Assembly (NCBI RefSeq): GCF_014697125.1
Contig: NZ_JACJRG010000002.1
Location: 310,001-374,000 of the forward strand
Origin: Anabaena minutissima FACHB-250
GTDB lineage: Bacteria > Cyanobacteriota > Cyanobacteriia > Cyanobacteriales > Nostocaceae
Reading direction: 5' to 3'
DNA length: 64,000 bases
The position numbers were made by a program, and so were the translations under genes. Below the pieces are notes generated by a model. It made no database searches and was not told the DNA's origin. It saw only the letters and a list, made by a program, of their open reading frames with translations. The number at the start of each line of letters is the position of its first letter. The stretch's first letter is position 1. This document shows, in pieces, positions 41,633-50,853 of the stretch.

Positions 41633-42214
41633 GATAAAATCTCAACATTTAAAGCTTGTAAATTTTGGTTGAATTCCAAGTCGAGCAGTGCATCCCAATT
41701 TGGAAAAATACCCAAAGACTGAAACTAAAGTTGTGGATATTTGGCAGAAAACCTGCTTTCGCTGAGTGACTTGAGTGACTGAATCTAACCAAGCAGTTTG
41801 CTTTCAAGTCTTGGTTAAAGATAGAGCAGCCATACCAGTCCTATATGATTTGTGAAAACTTATGAGGAGAGGTATTGCCTAAAAACGAGAAAATCAAGTT
41901 ATTAAATCTTGTTAGAAATTAAAATTTATTAAGTTTTCGATGTATCTAAAAAATCAGAAAAAAATGACTAAAAAAAATAATTTATAATTACATTAAGGAT
42001 ATGTTTCGATTTCAGATAAGAAAATTCCTTGAAATGTAACTTTTTACAAGCATGACTACATTTGCCTCTAAGTGCAATCGCTCCTAGAGGCAAATACAGC
42101 ATCTACTGAAACCTACATTTATTAATAAATTCTTGTAGTACTAACTTTGAGGGACACACAGTTTAATTTTTTTAGCACTTTGTGTCCTCTAGCTAGTCTA
42201 ATTAATGATTAACA
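41633..42214 (-). other. 582-bp leader of the giant gene
   Basis: No ORF of note. It holds two inverted repeats (42061-42094 and 42149-42189) towards the upstream 93-aa gene and is AT-rich near the start codon. The promoter of the giant gene may lie here, but I cannot point to a convincing -35/-10 pair. Confidence 0.5.
42061..42094. promoter_or_regulatory. 10-bp inverted repeat between the 93-aa and giant genes
   Basis: Perfect arms TTTGCCTCTA and TAGAGGCAAA with a 14-base loop. A second, imperfect pair (GAGGGACACA at 42149 and TGTGTCCTC at 42181) lies nearer the 93-aa gene. Neither is followed by a T-run on the minus strand. They could attenuate read-through from the 93-aa gene into the giant gene or be repeat elements. 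Confidence 0.4.
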
Positions 42215-42496
42215 TCAGGCACGACTAAAGAGAGCTAATTCTTCTGTGGGAGATGCAGGAGAGGGAACTATTTCCAGTTTATGTTCCTGTTCATTATCTA
42301 GTTTAACAGCTGAGTCAGCAGACAGATTTGCTGATTCTTCTTCGGGAATATCAACATTGAGGACTGTTGTAGGTGCGTTAGTCAGAAATTGAACTCCGGC
42401 TGCAACTTCGCGGTATGGACGATTGAGAAGGTAGTTCAATAATGCGTCACGTTGTTGCTCAGTCACGAGATATACTTTTTGTTTAACCTTTGCCAT
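42215..42496 (-). CDS. Unrecognised 93-aa protein between the two giants
   Basis: I do not recognise this protein. The N-terminal half (KVKQKVYLVTEQQRDALL, then NYLLNRPYREVAAGVQFL) looks like a compact basic helical or mixed fold; the C-terminal half is acidic and Pro/Ser/Glu-rich, probably disordered, ending in EELALFSRA. It has no signal peptide, membrane segment or cysteine. It has a clean ATG. The same-strand position between the 2,085-aa and 11,707-aa genes suggests a shared role, perhaps as a small accessory or regulatory factor, but that is context only. Confidence 0.65.
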   Translation of the reverse strand: MAKVKQKVYLVTEQQRDALLNYLLNRPYREVAAGVQFLTNAPTTVLNVDIPEEESANLSADSAVKLDNEQEHKLEIVPSPASPTEELALFSRA

Positions 42497-42966
42497 AGAT
42501 TTCTACCTGTTGATCCTAATAAATTTGGATTGAGCTGAGAAGTGTAATCTAAACACTATCTCCTATGAGTTCAGTATTTCACTAAATAAATGCTCTTGTA
42601 ATCAGTGAAACAACTTAGATTTAGCTTTGGCTATTTATTGAGTTCTTGATTGTGTAATTAAACATGACTATGTCAAGCATAGTGGCAGAAATTACCTAGT
42701 TTTCCACCAATGTATATTTGTTATTTAAAGCTTGTGTCAGTCCAACTCTAAATCCACAATGATAGTGCGTCTCAAAGTCTATTGACAAGAAGATTTGCCT
42801 GATAGGTAATCTTTGTTGGAAACAAAGTGACACCATCTAAGATAGGGTAATATTTAATTCATTTAGGTGCAATGTTCGAGTGATAACGACAGGATTTGAG
42901 TACAAGAAAAGCAAGACCGAAGCATCTTTTGCACCCAGCATAGGTAGCCAAGACATTACTACTAAG
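42497..42966. other. 470-bp intergenic stretch
   Basis: AT-rich sequence upstream of the 93-aa gene. I see no ORF, RNA gene or clear inverted repeat. Its right end joins the ISAs1 remnant, so part of it may be old transposon flank. Confidence 0.5.
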
Positions 42967-43239
42967 TTTCAAGAATACTTCACTCTAATAAAAGACCCAA
43001 GAATGAAAAAGACGAGACATCAGTGAGTAACTGATATCGTCACTATAGCGATTTTGGCAGTAATAGCAGGAGCGCAAGTTTGGGAAGATAGTGAGGAGTC
43101 TGGAATCAATCAACAAGAGTTGTTGAAAACGTTTTTGGAACTACCATTTATCTGTATTGATCTGCGATTCCAAATAACTATTGCTGGGATTTTTGCCAGA
43201 AGTCTAATATCGGCTGATGCTCACTTCTTCAACAGGTGA
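42967..43239 (+). pseudogene. ISAs1-family transposase N-terminal remnant
   Basis: The frame from 42967 reads FQEYFTLIKDPRMKKTRHQ, a TGA at 43024, then VTDIVTIAILAVIAGAQVWE and the GI-QQELLKTFLELP segment. This is the N-terminal region of ISAs1-family (H-repeat-associated) transposases, whose usual text is close to DIVTIAILAVIAGAQ-WEDIE. Similarity fades after LELP near 43148, and the DDE catalytic region is missing. The remnant ends against the stop codon of the converging 2,085-aa gene. No inverted repeats of the parent element are evident. Confidence 0.85.
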
Positions 43240-46200
43240 TTAAGCCATAACTTGGACTTGCTTGATGGAGAAAATCATATCATTGTAGTCGCGATCGCCA
43301 CCACCTACCACGTCCTCGATGCCAAATACGTTATTACCAAGATTGCGAATATGGTCTACACGATCGCTGTTAATACCCATATAGGACGTAAGGATACGGC
43401 TAAAATCATTGCCAATACTAGATAAAGTACCATCGGAAACCAAGAAAGGTGCATAATATTCACCTCCTTTGATCACCGTAGAAACCTCTGTAGTAATTAG
43501 ATTACCACCTTGAAACTGTACATCTTTCACTAAGCGATCGCTAGTCGCTAGTTGCAAGTAACGTTGTTTTTGATCAGCACTAAGAGCAGTTGTTGGGTCG
43601 ATTAGCATACCAGTCAGAGGGTCTCTAATTGAGCCTTTAGCATCATCAGTCCGGTAGAGATAAGCTGAGTTGTTATTTGAAGCTTCCCGGTATAGTGACA
43701 CTTTTAGCATTACCTGCTTGTTATCAAAAGCACCAGAAGATTTCAGGTCAATCAATTCGCCAGCCATATACCCTTGACTCCGACGAGTCTGACTTATAGC
43801 CAATAGTCCTGACTGGAAATTAACTTCTTCGATACTCAAAATTCTCGCACCGATATCGAACAGCCCACCCAAGGATAGTTTGCTTACTTGTCCACGTTCA
43901 TCTGTACTGGCGGTCAAAATTCCTACTCCGTTATTCAGGCTGGAAAGCGAAAACTGTACAGAGTTGGAATTTATGCCGTTAAAGAGCAATTCATCTTTTG
44001 TACCGCCTTGAATCATAAAGAAGACTGCTTGTTCTCCTTCTTCAAAGGCTATGGTGCGATTTTGACTGCCAAATCCAGGATTAAGTTTGTTTGTGAGGGA
44101 GCTAAATAAAGTTTCTCCACGCTGAATAATCGCTTGTTTAGCTTCATCTAAGGAATTGACGGCTTTACCATCTACCTCAATTATTTGCCCATTATTACCA
44201 AAACGGACACGCGCTATCCCCACTTCTGAAGCATCTACCCCAGAGAAACGGTTAAGGCTGAACTGGACAAAACTGCGGTTACCGTGGAAGTTTAACCCTT
44301 CTTGATTGGAACGAACTTCCATGCGGCTGGTTCCGAAATCCAGGTTGACCGCAACTAAAGATTTTTCAATGTCGATATCGCTTAAATCTTCTTCATCGCC
44401 CCATTCGCCATCTTGCAGATAAACTACTGCCCAGTCAGCTTTGCCATTGAGGTTTCTGTCTTGCAATATCGCACCAGTCAGCAAATCATCATCTGCATCT
44501 CCCCATTTGGTATTTAACTCTCGTCGGAAGTCGTAAAGAGTCCCATCTGTTTTGCGTTTGAGAATTGCATTGACAGCTATATCTTCAGGCCCATCGGGTA
44601 GTTTAATTTCTATCTTGATAGGCTTTTGTTTAGTAGCATCTTTAATTTGCTGCTGTAAGTTCTCGTCTGTTTGGGCTGGGTTGGGTATGATCTTAAAGTT
44701 GATGATATCCAGTGCCGCAGTCACCTTTTTTAAGGATGCTTTTTTCGTGTCTTTGTCATCGAAGACAGCAATGGGGTCGAGAACAACATCATTAAAGCGT
44801 AGAATTTTTACCTCACTAAATACCAGTGCAGGTGTCTGATAACTACCACCTAGTTGCTTTTGGTCTTCTTCGCTAATTGCGATGACTGTTGGTCGCGTCT
44901 TGTCGGCATCATTACCAAAGAAGGCAACAATGGCACTGTTGTTGACAGCCTGCTGACTCAAATTCAAGAATGTGATATCGGTAGACTGTAGTTCAACTAT
45001 TTTATTGATAACTTGTTCTTCAATGCGATCGTTGATGCCATCAGTATCGACATCCAGTGAAACATTGATATCAATAGTATTTTTAGCAATTTGGATGCCA
45101 TCACTACCAAAATTGCCTAGGTCATTCGTGGTAATAGTTAAGGTGTCAATGCCAACAAAATCTTTTGTACCCAAATAAGCAAGATCATTAAGTGCATTGT
45201 TGATATCTGCCACTTTGCCCCTGAAGGTAATTGTGGCATTTTCATTACCATGATCTGGAGCGAAAGTTAGCCCTGCTGTCTGTTTGAGAGTCAGCAAACC
45301 ATTGTTAACAGAAAGTGTTACCTCTACTACATCTGTACCTTCTTTGATATCTACATCACTGATACTGATGGCATTATTGTTAGTGGTATTAAAAACTAAA
45401 ACTGTGTCTTCGGTAACGCTTTGGATTGTAGGTACTGTGTTGATGGGAGCGTCGTTAACTGGAGTTACAGTAATTTTGACTGTATCTTGTTTTTGCAGAG
45501 AATCCCCAGTTCCTGTATTTTTTAAGTCGTTAGTGGTGATAGTTAGGGTATCTTCACCATTAGCATGAAGATTTCCTCGATAAATCAAACTTTCTAGGGC
45601 ATTGTTAATATCTGCTTCTTTGCCCTTAAAGGTCATCTCGGCGTTTGTGATTCCGCTCCCTTTTAAGAAGGTTAACCCTGTAGTTTGTTTTAGAGTCAGC
45701 ACACCTTTAGTAACAGAGAGGGTAACCTCTAACTCTCCTGTACCTTCGTTAACATCTAAATCACGAACACTGATGAAATTCTTGTTGGCAACGCTGAAGA
45801 TTAAATCTGTATCTTCTTTAACGCTTTGTTCACCAGGAACAGTATTTATCGGAGCGTCATTGACTGTGGTAACCGTCAGCTGAATGGTATTTTGTGTTGT
45901 CTGTTCACCATCAGCACCTGTGTTACCTAAGTCTTGAGTGGTGATGGTGAGGGTATCAAGACCGTTAAAGTCTTGGTTTCCTCGATAAGTTAAGCCTTCT
46001 AAGGCCTGATTGATATTAGCTTGTGTACCAGTGAATGCGATCGCCGCAGTACTGTTATTTTCTACGGTGCTTAACCCTATGGTTGTTCCTAAAGTTAATT
46101 TTCCTTTGGTAACAGCAAGGGTAACTTTTAGCTGATCTTGACTTTCTGCTGTATCTACATCGCTGATGCGAATGGCGTTGTTTTTGCTACTTTGAAAAAC

Positions 46201-49200
46201 TAAGTCCTGATCTTCCGCCACACTTTGCTGTTGGGGAAATATATTTTCAGGAGCATCATTGACTGGAGTAACGTTAATCTCTACTGTTTTATTGAGGTCT
46301 GTTAAAGCTCCAGGCTCTCCCTTGTTCCCCAAGTCACTGGTGCTGATGCTGAGGGTATCTTTGCCGTTGAAATCTTTCTTTCCTCGATAGCTGAGTCCAT
46401 TCAGCGCTTTGTTAATGTCATCCAGCGTCCCTTTAAAGGTCATGCTGGCACTACCACTCTGGCTTGGTGAGGAGAAGCTGATACCTTTGCTATCTGCTAA
46501 TGTCAGCACACCTTGAGTAACTGATAAAGTTACCTCTAGTTCTCCTGTGCCTTCGTTGACATCAACATCGCTAATGCTGATGCTATTGCTATTGCTTGTA
46601 CTAAAGATTAAATCTGTGTCTTCACGGACGCTTTGAGCATTAGGTATTATGTTGATGGGAGCGTCATTTACAGGGTCGATAATAATGTTGATGATGTCGC
46701 CGTCTTCGAGCTGACCACCTTCACCGGAATTACCCAGGTCTTTTGTAACGATGTTCAGGATTTCGGCACCGTTAGTATTGGGGTTACCACGATAGATTAA
46801 GCCGTCAAGTGCGCTGTTGATGGCTCCCACCTGTCCTGTAAAGGTCATGGTGGAACTACCATTGTTGTTGGCTGTGAAGGTTAGCCCATCGGTCTGCTTG
46901 AGAGTTAATATCCCTTTAGTTACAGACAGGGTGACTTCTGCATTTCCTGTACCTTCAGCTGCATCTACATCTTTAATCTTGATGAGATTCCCGTTGGCAC
47001 TGCTGAAAGTTAAGTTAGTGTCTTCTTTTACACTTTGCTGTTGGGGAACTGTATTTTCAGGAGCATCATTGATGGCTTTAACAGTAATGTCAATGGTATC
47101 GGTGTCATTGAGGTTGTTGACAGTTGCGCCACTGTTCCCCAAGTCGTATGTAGTCACCTTAACGGAGGCAGGGCCATTATAATGTTCCCCAGGCTGAAAG
47201 GTCATGCCATCTAAGGCTTTGTTGATATTTGCTATAGTGCCCTGAAACTCTAGAATGGCATCATCTATACCATCGCCTCCAGAGTTAGGAGTAAAGGTCA
47301 AGCCATCAACACTTTTGAGGTTAAGCCTACCATTAGTAGCTTCGAGCTTCACTTGTACAGGGTTGTTACCAGCATCAGAGTCACTGATGGCAATGAGATT
47401 GCTACCTGTAAATGCTAAAGGTTTGTCTTCATCAACAGAAATAGGTTGTGACCCTGGAATGTTATTTACAGGCGCATCATTCTCGGCTGTGACATTAATA
47501 ACTGTTGTGACCGCAGTGCTAGTACCAAGGTCTCCGTCATTGACTGTGACTGAGATAGTACGACTTGCAGAGGGAGTATGGGAAGTGTTTTGATAGCTGA
47601 GGTTCTCAATTAGAGCTTTCACTACTGCCAAAGTGGCATTGGTGTTAGTGAAGTTTACAACTAAGCTTTTGCCATTACTACCGTTGTTGATACTATCAAC
47701 ATTACCAATGACATTACCGTTGAAGCTGACAGTACTACCATTGAGAATGATAGAGTTGGTGCTACTAATAGAAAGTTGGTCTTCTTGTCCAGCACCACTG
47801 GTGTAGGTAACTGTCAGATTACCGCCATTAAAATCGGGAGAATCTACATCGACTAAGGTGATGCTACTATCGATAATCGCCGCAGCTGTGTTGAGAGCAT
47901 TTTCTTGGAAGGTGACAGTACTTAGTAAATTTGACAGTTCGGGATTATCGTTAACGTTGGTGAAATTTATGGCTTGATTTGCGACATTCAGAGCAATAGG
48001 GTTGGTAGGGTTGAAACCATCTGTAATACTAATGCTCAAGGATGGTGCAACCTCCCCGCCATCATGAACAAATTGAACTATTCCGTTATTAATATCTTGT
48101 TGAGTAAACTGAGTTAAAGTCGCCGCAGTATTTTTGTTTTTAAATACCCCTTTCTCAGGATTGCTGATGGTATATGTGATTTTGCTGGGGTCATTGTTAG
48201 TGTCAACATCCGTTGCGTTGAAGTTGCTAGAAGAGAGTGTGATTGTCTCTCCTTCTTTTATTGTCAAGGTCTTAGTAACTAGTCGAGGCTCAGTTATAAA
48301 CCGGATGGAAGTAACGCCATTCAAACTAGCTTCATCGAATGAATATTTGAGACCTGAAGCACCATTCTGGTTCAGACCAATGGTAGCTTGTGCGCCAGAA
48401 TCAAATTCATTAGATTCTGGGTTACTAAAAACTGTATCTGGATAAACAAAATCAATGTTATTGCTGCCTTTGTGTAGTATAACTTGAAAAGTTACGCCAT
48501 CAGTATAATCTACATCAAACAAATCCTGATGTGCAAAATTACTCCACTGGATGATGAAGCGATCACCATCAGTTTTATAGTGTATCTGTCCTCCAGTTAA
48601 ATCATCCCAGAAAGGAAAAATACTCTTTTGTTGTACGTTCGTAGCACTGGAGGGAATACTGGCATTATTTGATCTGAATTGACCAGCTTGAGCAAGTCCA
48701 GAAACAAAACCAAGCGCACCATTTTCACCAATACTTATAAAGTTGAAAGATTCTCCATAGAAATTGAAGGCAAAAGGCAGCTGGACTTGATTTTGCTGGT
48801 TGTTAGCTACAGTAAGTAAGGTGCCAGTAGAACTGATACTACTATAAGCAACCGTTCCCTTGCCACTAAGGTCTCTGGAATCATAGTATATGTATTTGTA
48901 ATCAGCAATATTATTTGTAGTTGAACTTCCCATTGAGGGGACTGCAAATACCCCACTATAGGTATTCAAAACTTCAGGCTGAAATACTAAATCTAGAGAA
49001 TTTGGGGTTTCTTCACCGCAACGTATATCCAAATTCCAATTACCGCCTAGAGCGGAGTTACCAACAGGAGTGCTAGAAGCATAAATAGTGGCTTGGGTAA
49101 GTTGGTGTAATTTCTCTACAAACTCAGTTCCAGCATCTGTTTTTGCAACATGACAACCGTAGAGGAAAAGTGCAGGTGTCAGATGTTGAGAGACTGAATT

Positions 49201-49497
49201 AAACCAAGTTTGTAGTTCAGAATTATAGTATTTTAAGGTATCTAGACTAAGTTCTGTATCGCCTAAATAGAGTGTTCCAGATGCACCGTGGGAGACAATG
49301 TGAATACTATTAATATAGCTATATTGAGCAATAGTATCTGTAATTTGCTCGACACCATCTGCTTCTGGATGCAGAATAAAAACATCTGCCTCTGCTTGCA
49401 CGCTATTCTTGAGTTTTTGATAGTCTTTGACTCCAGCGTCAATGAATACGAGAAGATGACTATTTTTTTTAGTGGATACAGCTTGATTCAATTCCAT
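43240..49497 (-). CDS. DUF4347 / cadherin-like repeat / DUF4114 protein, 2,085 aa
   Basis: Large predicted extracellular adhesin-like protein. Residues 1-185 form a DUF4347 domain with His70-Gly71 (SIHIVSHG) and Gly114-Cys115 (LFLYGCHV). About 190-405 resemble a nidogen-type beta domain (LPFAFNFYGESFNFISIGEN, IFPFWDDL). About 405-510 look like a CSPG4/cadherin-3 repeat (HDGGEVAPSLSISITDG). Residues about 511-1,480 hold seven cadherin-like repeats of about 120 aa, each opening with a VNDAP-type motif and calcium-type acidic residues. A DVDTDGINDR loop near 1,485 resembles thrombospondin-3 calcium repeats. The C-terminus is a DUF4114 domain with VVGGGDRDYNDMIF. No classical signal peptide and no Shine-Dalgarno sequence before the ATG are visible. 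It is the first gene of the minus-strand set leading to the giant gene. Confidence 0.9.
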   Translation of the reverse strand: MELNQAVSTKKNSHLLVFIDAGVKDYQKLKNSVQAEADVFILHPEADGVEQITDTIAQYSYINSIHIVSHGASGTLYLGDTELSLDTLKYYNSELQTWFNSVSQHLTPALFLYGCHVAKTDAGTEFVEKLHQLTQATIYASSTPVGNSALGGNWNLDIRCGEETPNSLDLVFQPEVLNTYSGVFAVPSMGSSTTNNIADYKYIYYDSRDLSGKGTVAYSSISSTGTLLTVANNQQNQVQLPFAFNFYGESFNFISIGENGALGFVSGLAQAGQFRSNNASIPSSATNVQQKSIFPFWDDLTGGQIHYKTDGDRFIIQWSNFAHQDLFDVDYTDGVTFQVILHKGSNNIDFVYPDTVFSNPESNEFDSGAQATIGLNQNGASGLKYSFDEASLNGVTSIRFITEPRLVTKTLTIKEGETITLSSSNFNATDVDTNNDPSKITYTISNPEKGVFKNKNTAATLTQFTQQDINNGIVQFVHDGGEVAPSLSISITDGFNPTNPIALNVANQAINFTNVNDNPELSNLLSTVTFQENALNTAAAIIDSSITLVDVDSPDFNGGNLTVTYTSGAGQEDQLSISSTNSIILNGSTVSFNGNVIGNVDSINNGSNGKSLVVNFTNTNATLAVVKALIENLSYQNTSHTPSASRTISVTVNDGDLGTSTAVTTVINVTAENDAPVNNIPGSQPISVDEDKPLAFTGSNLIAISDSDAGNNPVQVKLEATNGRLNLKSVDGLTFTPNSGGDGIDDAILEFQGTIANINKALDGMTFQPGEHYNGPASVKVTTYDLGNSGATVNNLNDTDTIDITVKAINDAPENTVPQQQSVKEDTNLTFSSANGNLIKIKDVDAAEGTGNAEVTLSVTKGILTLKQTDGLTFTANNNGSSTMTFTGQVGAINSALDGLIYRGNPNTNGAEILNIVTKDLGNSGEGGQLEDGDIINIIIDPVNDAPINIIPNAQSVREDTDLIFSTSNSNSISISDVDVNEGTGELEVTLSVTQGVLTLADSKGISFSSPSQSGSASMTFKGTLDDINKALNGLSYRGKKDFNGKDTLSISTSDLGNKGEPGALTDLNKTVEINVTPVNDAPENIFPQQQSVAEDQDLVFQSSKNNAIRISDVDTAESQDQLKVTLAVTKGKLTLGTTIGLSTVENNSTAAIAFTGTQANINQALEGLTYRGNQDFNGLDTLTITTQDLGNTGADGEQTTQNTIQLTVTTVNDAPINTVPGEQSVKEDTDLIFSVANKNFISVRDLDVNEGTGELEVTLSVTKGVLTLKQTTGLTFLKGSGITNAEMTFKGKEADINNALESLIYRGNLHANGEDTLTITTNDLKNTGTGDSLQKQDTVKITVTPVNDAPINTVPTIQSVTEDTVLVFNTTNNNAISISDVDIKEGTDVVEVTLSVNNGLLTLKQTAGLTFAPDHGNENATITFRGKVADINNALNDLAYLGTKDFVGIDTLTITTNDLGNFGSDGIQIAKNTIDINVSLDVDTDGINDRIEEQVINKIVELQSTDITFLNLSQQAVNNSAIVAFFGNDADKTRPTVIAISEEDQKQLGGSYQTPALVFSEVKILRFNDVVLDPIAVFDDKDTKKASLKKVTAALDIINFKIIPNPAQTDENLQQQIKDATKQKPIKIEIKLPDGPEDIAVNAILKRKTDGTLYDFRRELNTKWGDADDDLLTGAILQDRNLNGKADWAVVYLQDGEWGDEEDLSDIDIEKSLVAVNLDFGTSRMEVRSNQEGLNFHGNRSFVQFSLNRFSGVDASEVGIARVRFGNNGQIIEVDGKAVNSLDEAKQAIIQRGETLFSSLTNKLNPGFGSQNRTIAFEEGEQAVFFMIQGGTKDELLFNGINSNSVQFSLSSLNNGVGILTASTDERGQVSKLSLGGLFDIGARILSIEEVNFQSGLLAISQTRRSQGYMAGELIDLKSSGAFDNKQVMLKVSLYREASNNNSAYLYRTDDAKGSIRDPLTGMLIDPTTALSADQKQRYLQLATSDRLVKDVQFQGGNLITTEVSTVIKGGEYYAPFLVSDGTLSSIGNDFSRILTSYMGINSDRVDHIRNLGNNVFGIEDVVGGGDRDYNDMIFSIKQVQVMA

Positions 49498-49738
49498 ATT
49501 TTTAATTCAATATTCTGTATTTTTACTTGGTAACTTATTTGTAATTTATTCTAAAAATTCTCAAGCCTAATGAGAAACTTGGTCGCTTGTTGCCATCAAG
49601 TTTCTCACGAGTAAAACTATAAGAATTAACAGTTTAAACTACTAAAATTTATTAGGCCAGTTTTTAGATAATATTAGTAATATATAAATCTTGTATGCTT
49701 CAGTAATTTAACGTATTTTGTTTTTCATATTTCCTGTT

Positions 49739-49957
49739 ATGCTAGTTGACCAGTATGGTGAAACTTTGGCACGTCCTTGGTTCACAAAAATTACAGATAG
49801 CTATTCGCGTTGTATTATGGGCATCCATTTAGGCTTTGATGCACCTAGTTCTCTGGTAGTTGCCTTAGCTATGCGTCATGTGATGTTAGGCAAGCAGTAT
49901 AGTTCCGAATATAAACTTCATTGCGAGTGGGGAACTTACGGAATTCCAGAAAACCTA
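49739..49957 (+). pseudogene. TnsB-like (Tn7/CAST-type) transposase fragment
   Basis: The stretch from MLVDQYGETLARPW to GTYGIPENL, including ITDSYSRCIMGIHLGFDAPS and the LGKQYSSEYKLHCEWG segment, matches the rve/DDE core of TnsB from Tn7-like and CRISPR-associated transposons of cyanobacteria. About 73 codons are intact; the N-terminal DNA-binding domains, the following TDGGKDF region and the last catalytic Glu are absent. There is no nearby tnsC, tniQ, cas12k or CRISPR array. It is a relic, not a functional element. Confidence 0.85.
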
Positions 49958-50116
49958 TCCTTTGAATACTTTTACTGAAGCAATAGATGCCTTTAGAACA
50001 GCCATGTCTTTCCGATTTTTTAATTGGTTGCTCTTAAATAGTGACCTGTTCGCTTTTTATAAAGCCAGTTTGGGCTATATTTGGGCTTGATTTTTGTTTA
50101 AGTCCCGATAATCGCC

Positions 50117-50212
50117 GTTGAACTAATCAGTCGAGGTATACCCAAACAGGACATCGTATTAGCTTTTCATTCCCTCTTTAAAAGACAATTTACTGAGTTC
50201 GCTGTTGGTTAA
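50117..50212 (+). pseudogene. XisI C-terminal fragment
   Basis: Thirty-one codons, VELISRGIPKQDIVLAFHSL followed by FKRQFTEFAVG and a TAA, match the C-terminal end of XisI (fdxN-element excision controlling factor) proteins, which usually end ELV--GVPK-DIVLGF-PP--R-YTEFAVA. The remaining three quarters of the gene and any xisH partner are missing. The stop abuts the stop of the converging ABM gene at 50213. Confidence 0.7.
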
Positions 50213-50788
50213 CTAAACTTTTCGTGATTTAGGATATAGCCAGAAGCTCAACAAACGGCTGATTCTGGGCATGACAACATAAGTTAACAGCAAAACCATA
50301 GTAATTGTAATAATCAACGAAATAATGAAAGGAGGTAAGCCGCGCAGTAGAGGTGTGATAAATGTATTCAATACATTTATCAACACATATACTGATCCCC
50401 AAGTTAGCAGTGCTGTTTTATAGCGTGGTGGAGTCTTCAATGGTTTACCGGGAAGGGAAAACCAAGCTTCTAAACCACTGATATGCTGAACTTCGGGGTC
50501 AGATTCTATCAAAGTTGCGGATTGAGTTAGCCAATATTCGCGATCGCGCGATGTCATCCAGGTCTTAAGATTTTCATAACCGTCAAACCGAAAGATAATC
50601 ACATATTCGGGACGCACTCCAGCTTGGGGACGAATGATATTTGTACCCAAATGACCAACGTAAGTTCTAGCAACAGTTGTGATATCTTTCAGCCAAGCTT
50701 CGTAAGCAGCTTCACATCCTGGTTTGACCAGTTGTGAAATGACCACCGTAATAAATTGATCGTCTTGTTCCATCTCTATCGCTACCAA
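50213..50788 (-). CDS. ABM-domain protein with C-terminal membrane helices
   Basis: The N-terminal part (about residues 10-105) is an antibiotic-biosynthesis-monooxygenase (ABM) ferredoxin-like domain: VVISQLVKPGCEAAYEAWLK, then EYVIIFRFDGYENLKTWMTS and REYWL. Two hydrophobic segments follow, one weak (about 125-150) and one strong (about 152-175), with a basic tail. Family members of this fused type are usually annotated only as hypothetical or ABM proteins; some ABM domains oxidise quinol-like substrates without cofactor. It is the last gene of a three-gene minus-strand cluster, 65 bp after the SMP-30 gene, so it probably shares their promoter. Confidence 0.8.
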   Translation of the reverse strand: MVAIEMEQDDQFITVVISQLVKPGCEAAYEAWLKDITTVARTYVGHLGTNIIRPQAGVRPEYVIIFRFDGYENLKTWMTSRDREYWLTQSATLIESDPEVQHISGLEAWFSLPGKPLKTPPRYKTALLTWGSVYVLINVLNTFITPLLRGLPPFIISLIITITMVLLLTYVVMPRISRLLSFWLYPKSRKV

Positions 50789-50853
50789 TAATAATAGGAC
50801 AAATACATGAGTTAAGGGCTCACAGACGTGCGCCCCTACAAATGATTTATTGT

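Noticed and set aside
49739-50212. A functional CRISPR-associated transposon
   Set aside because: Only a third or less of TnsB is left, with no tnsC, tniQ, cas12k, tracrRNA-like or repeat sequence nearby.
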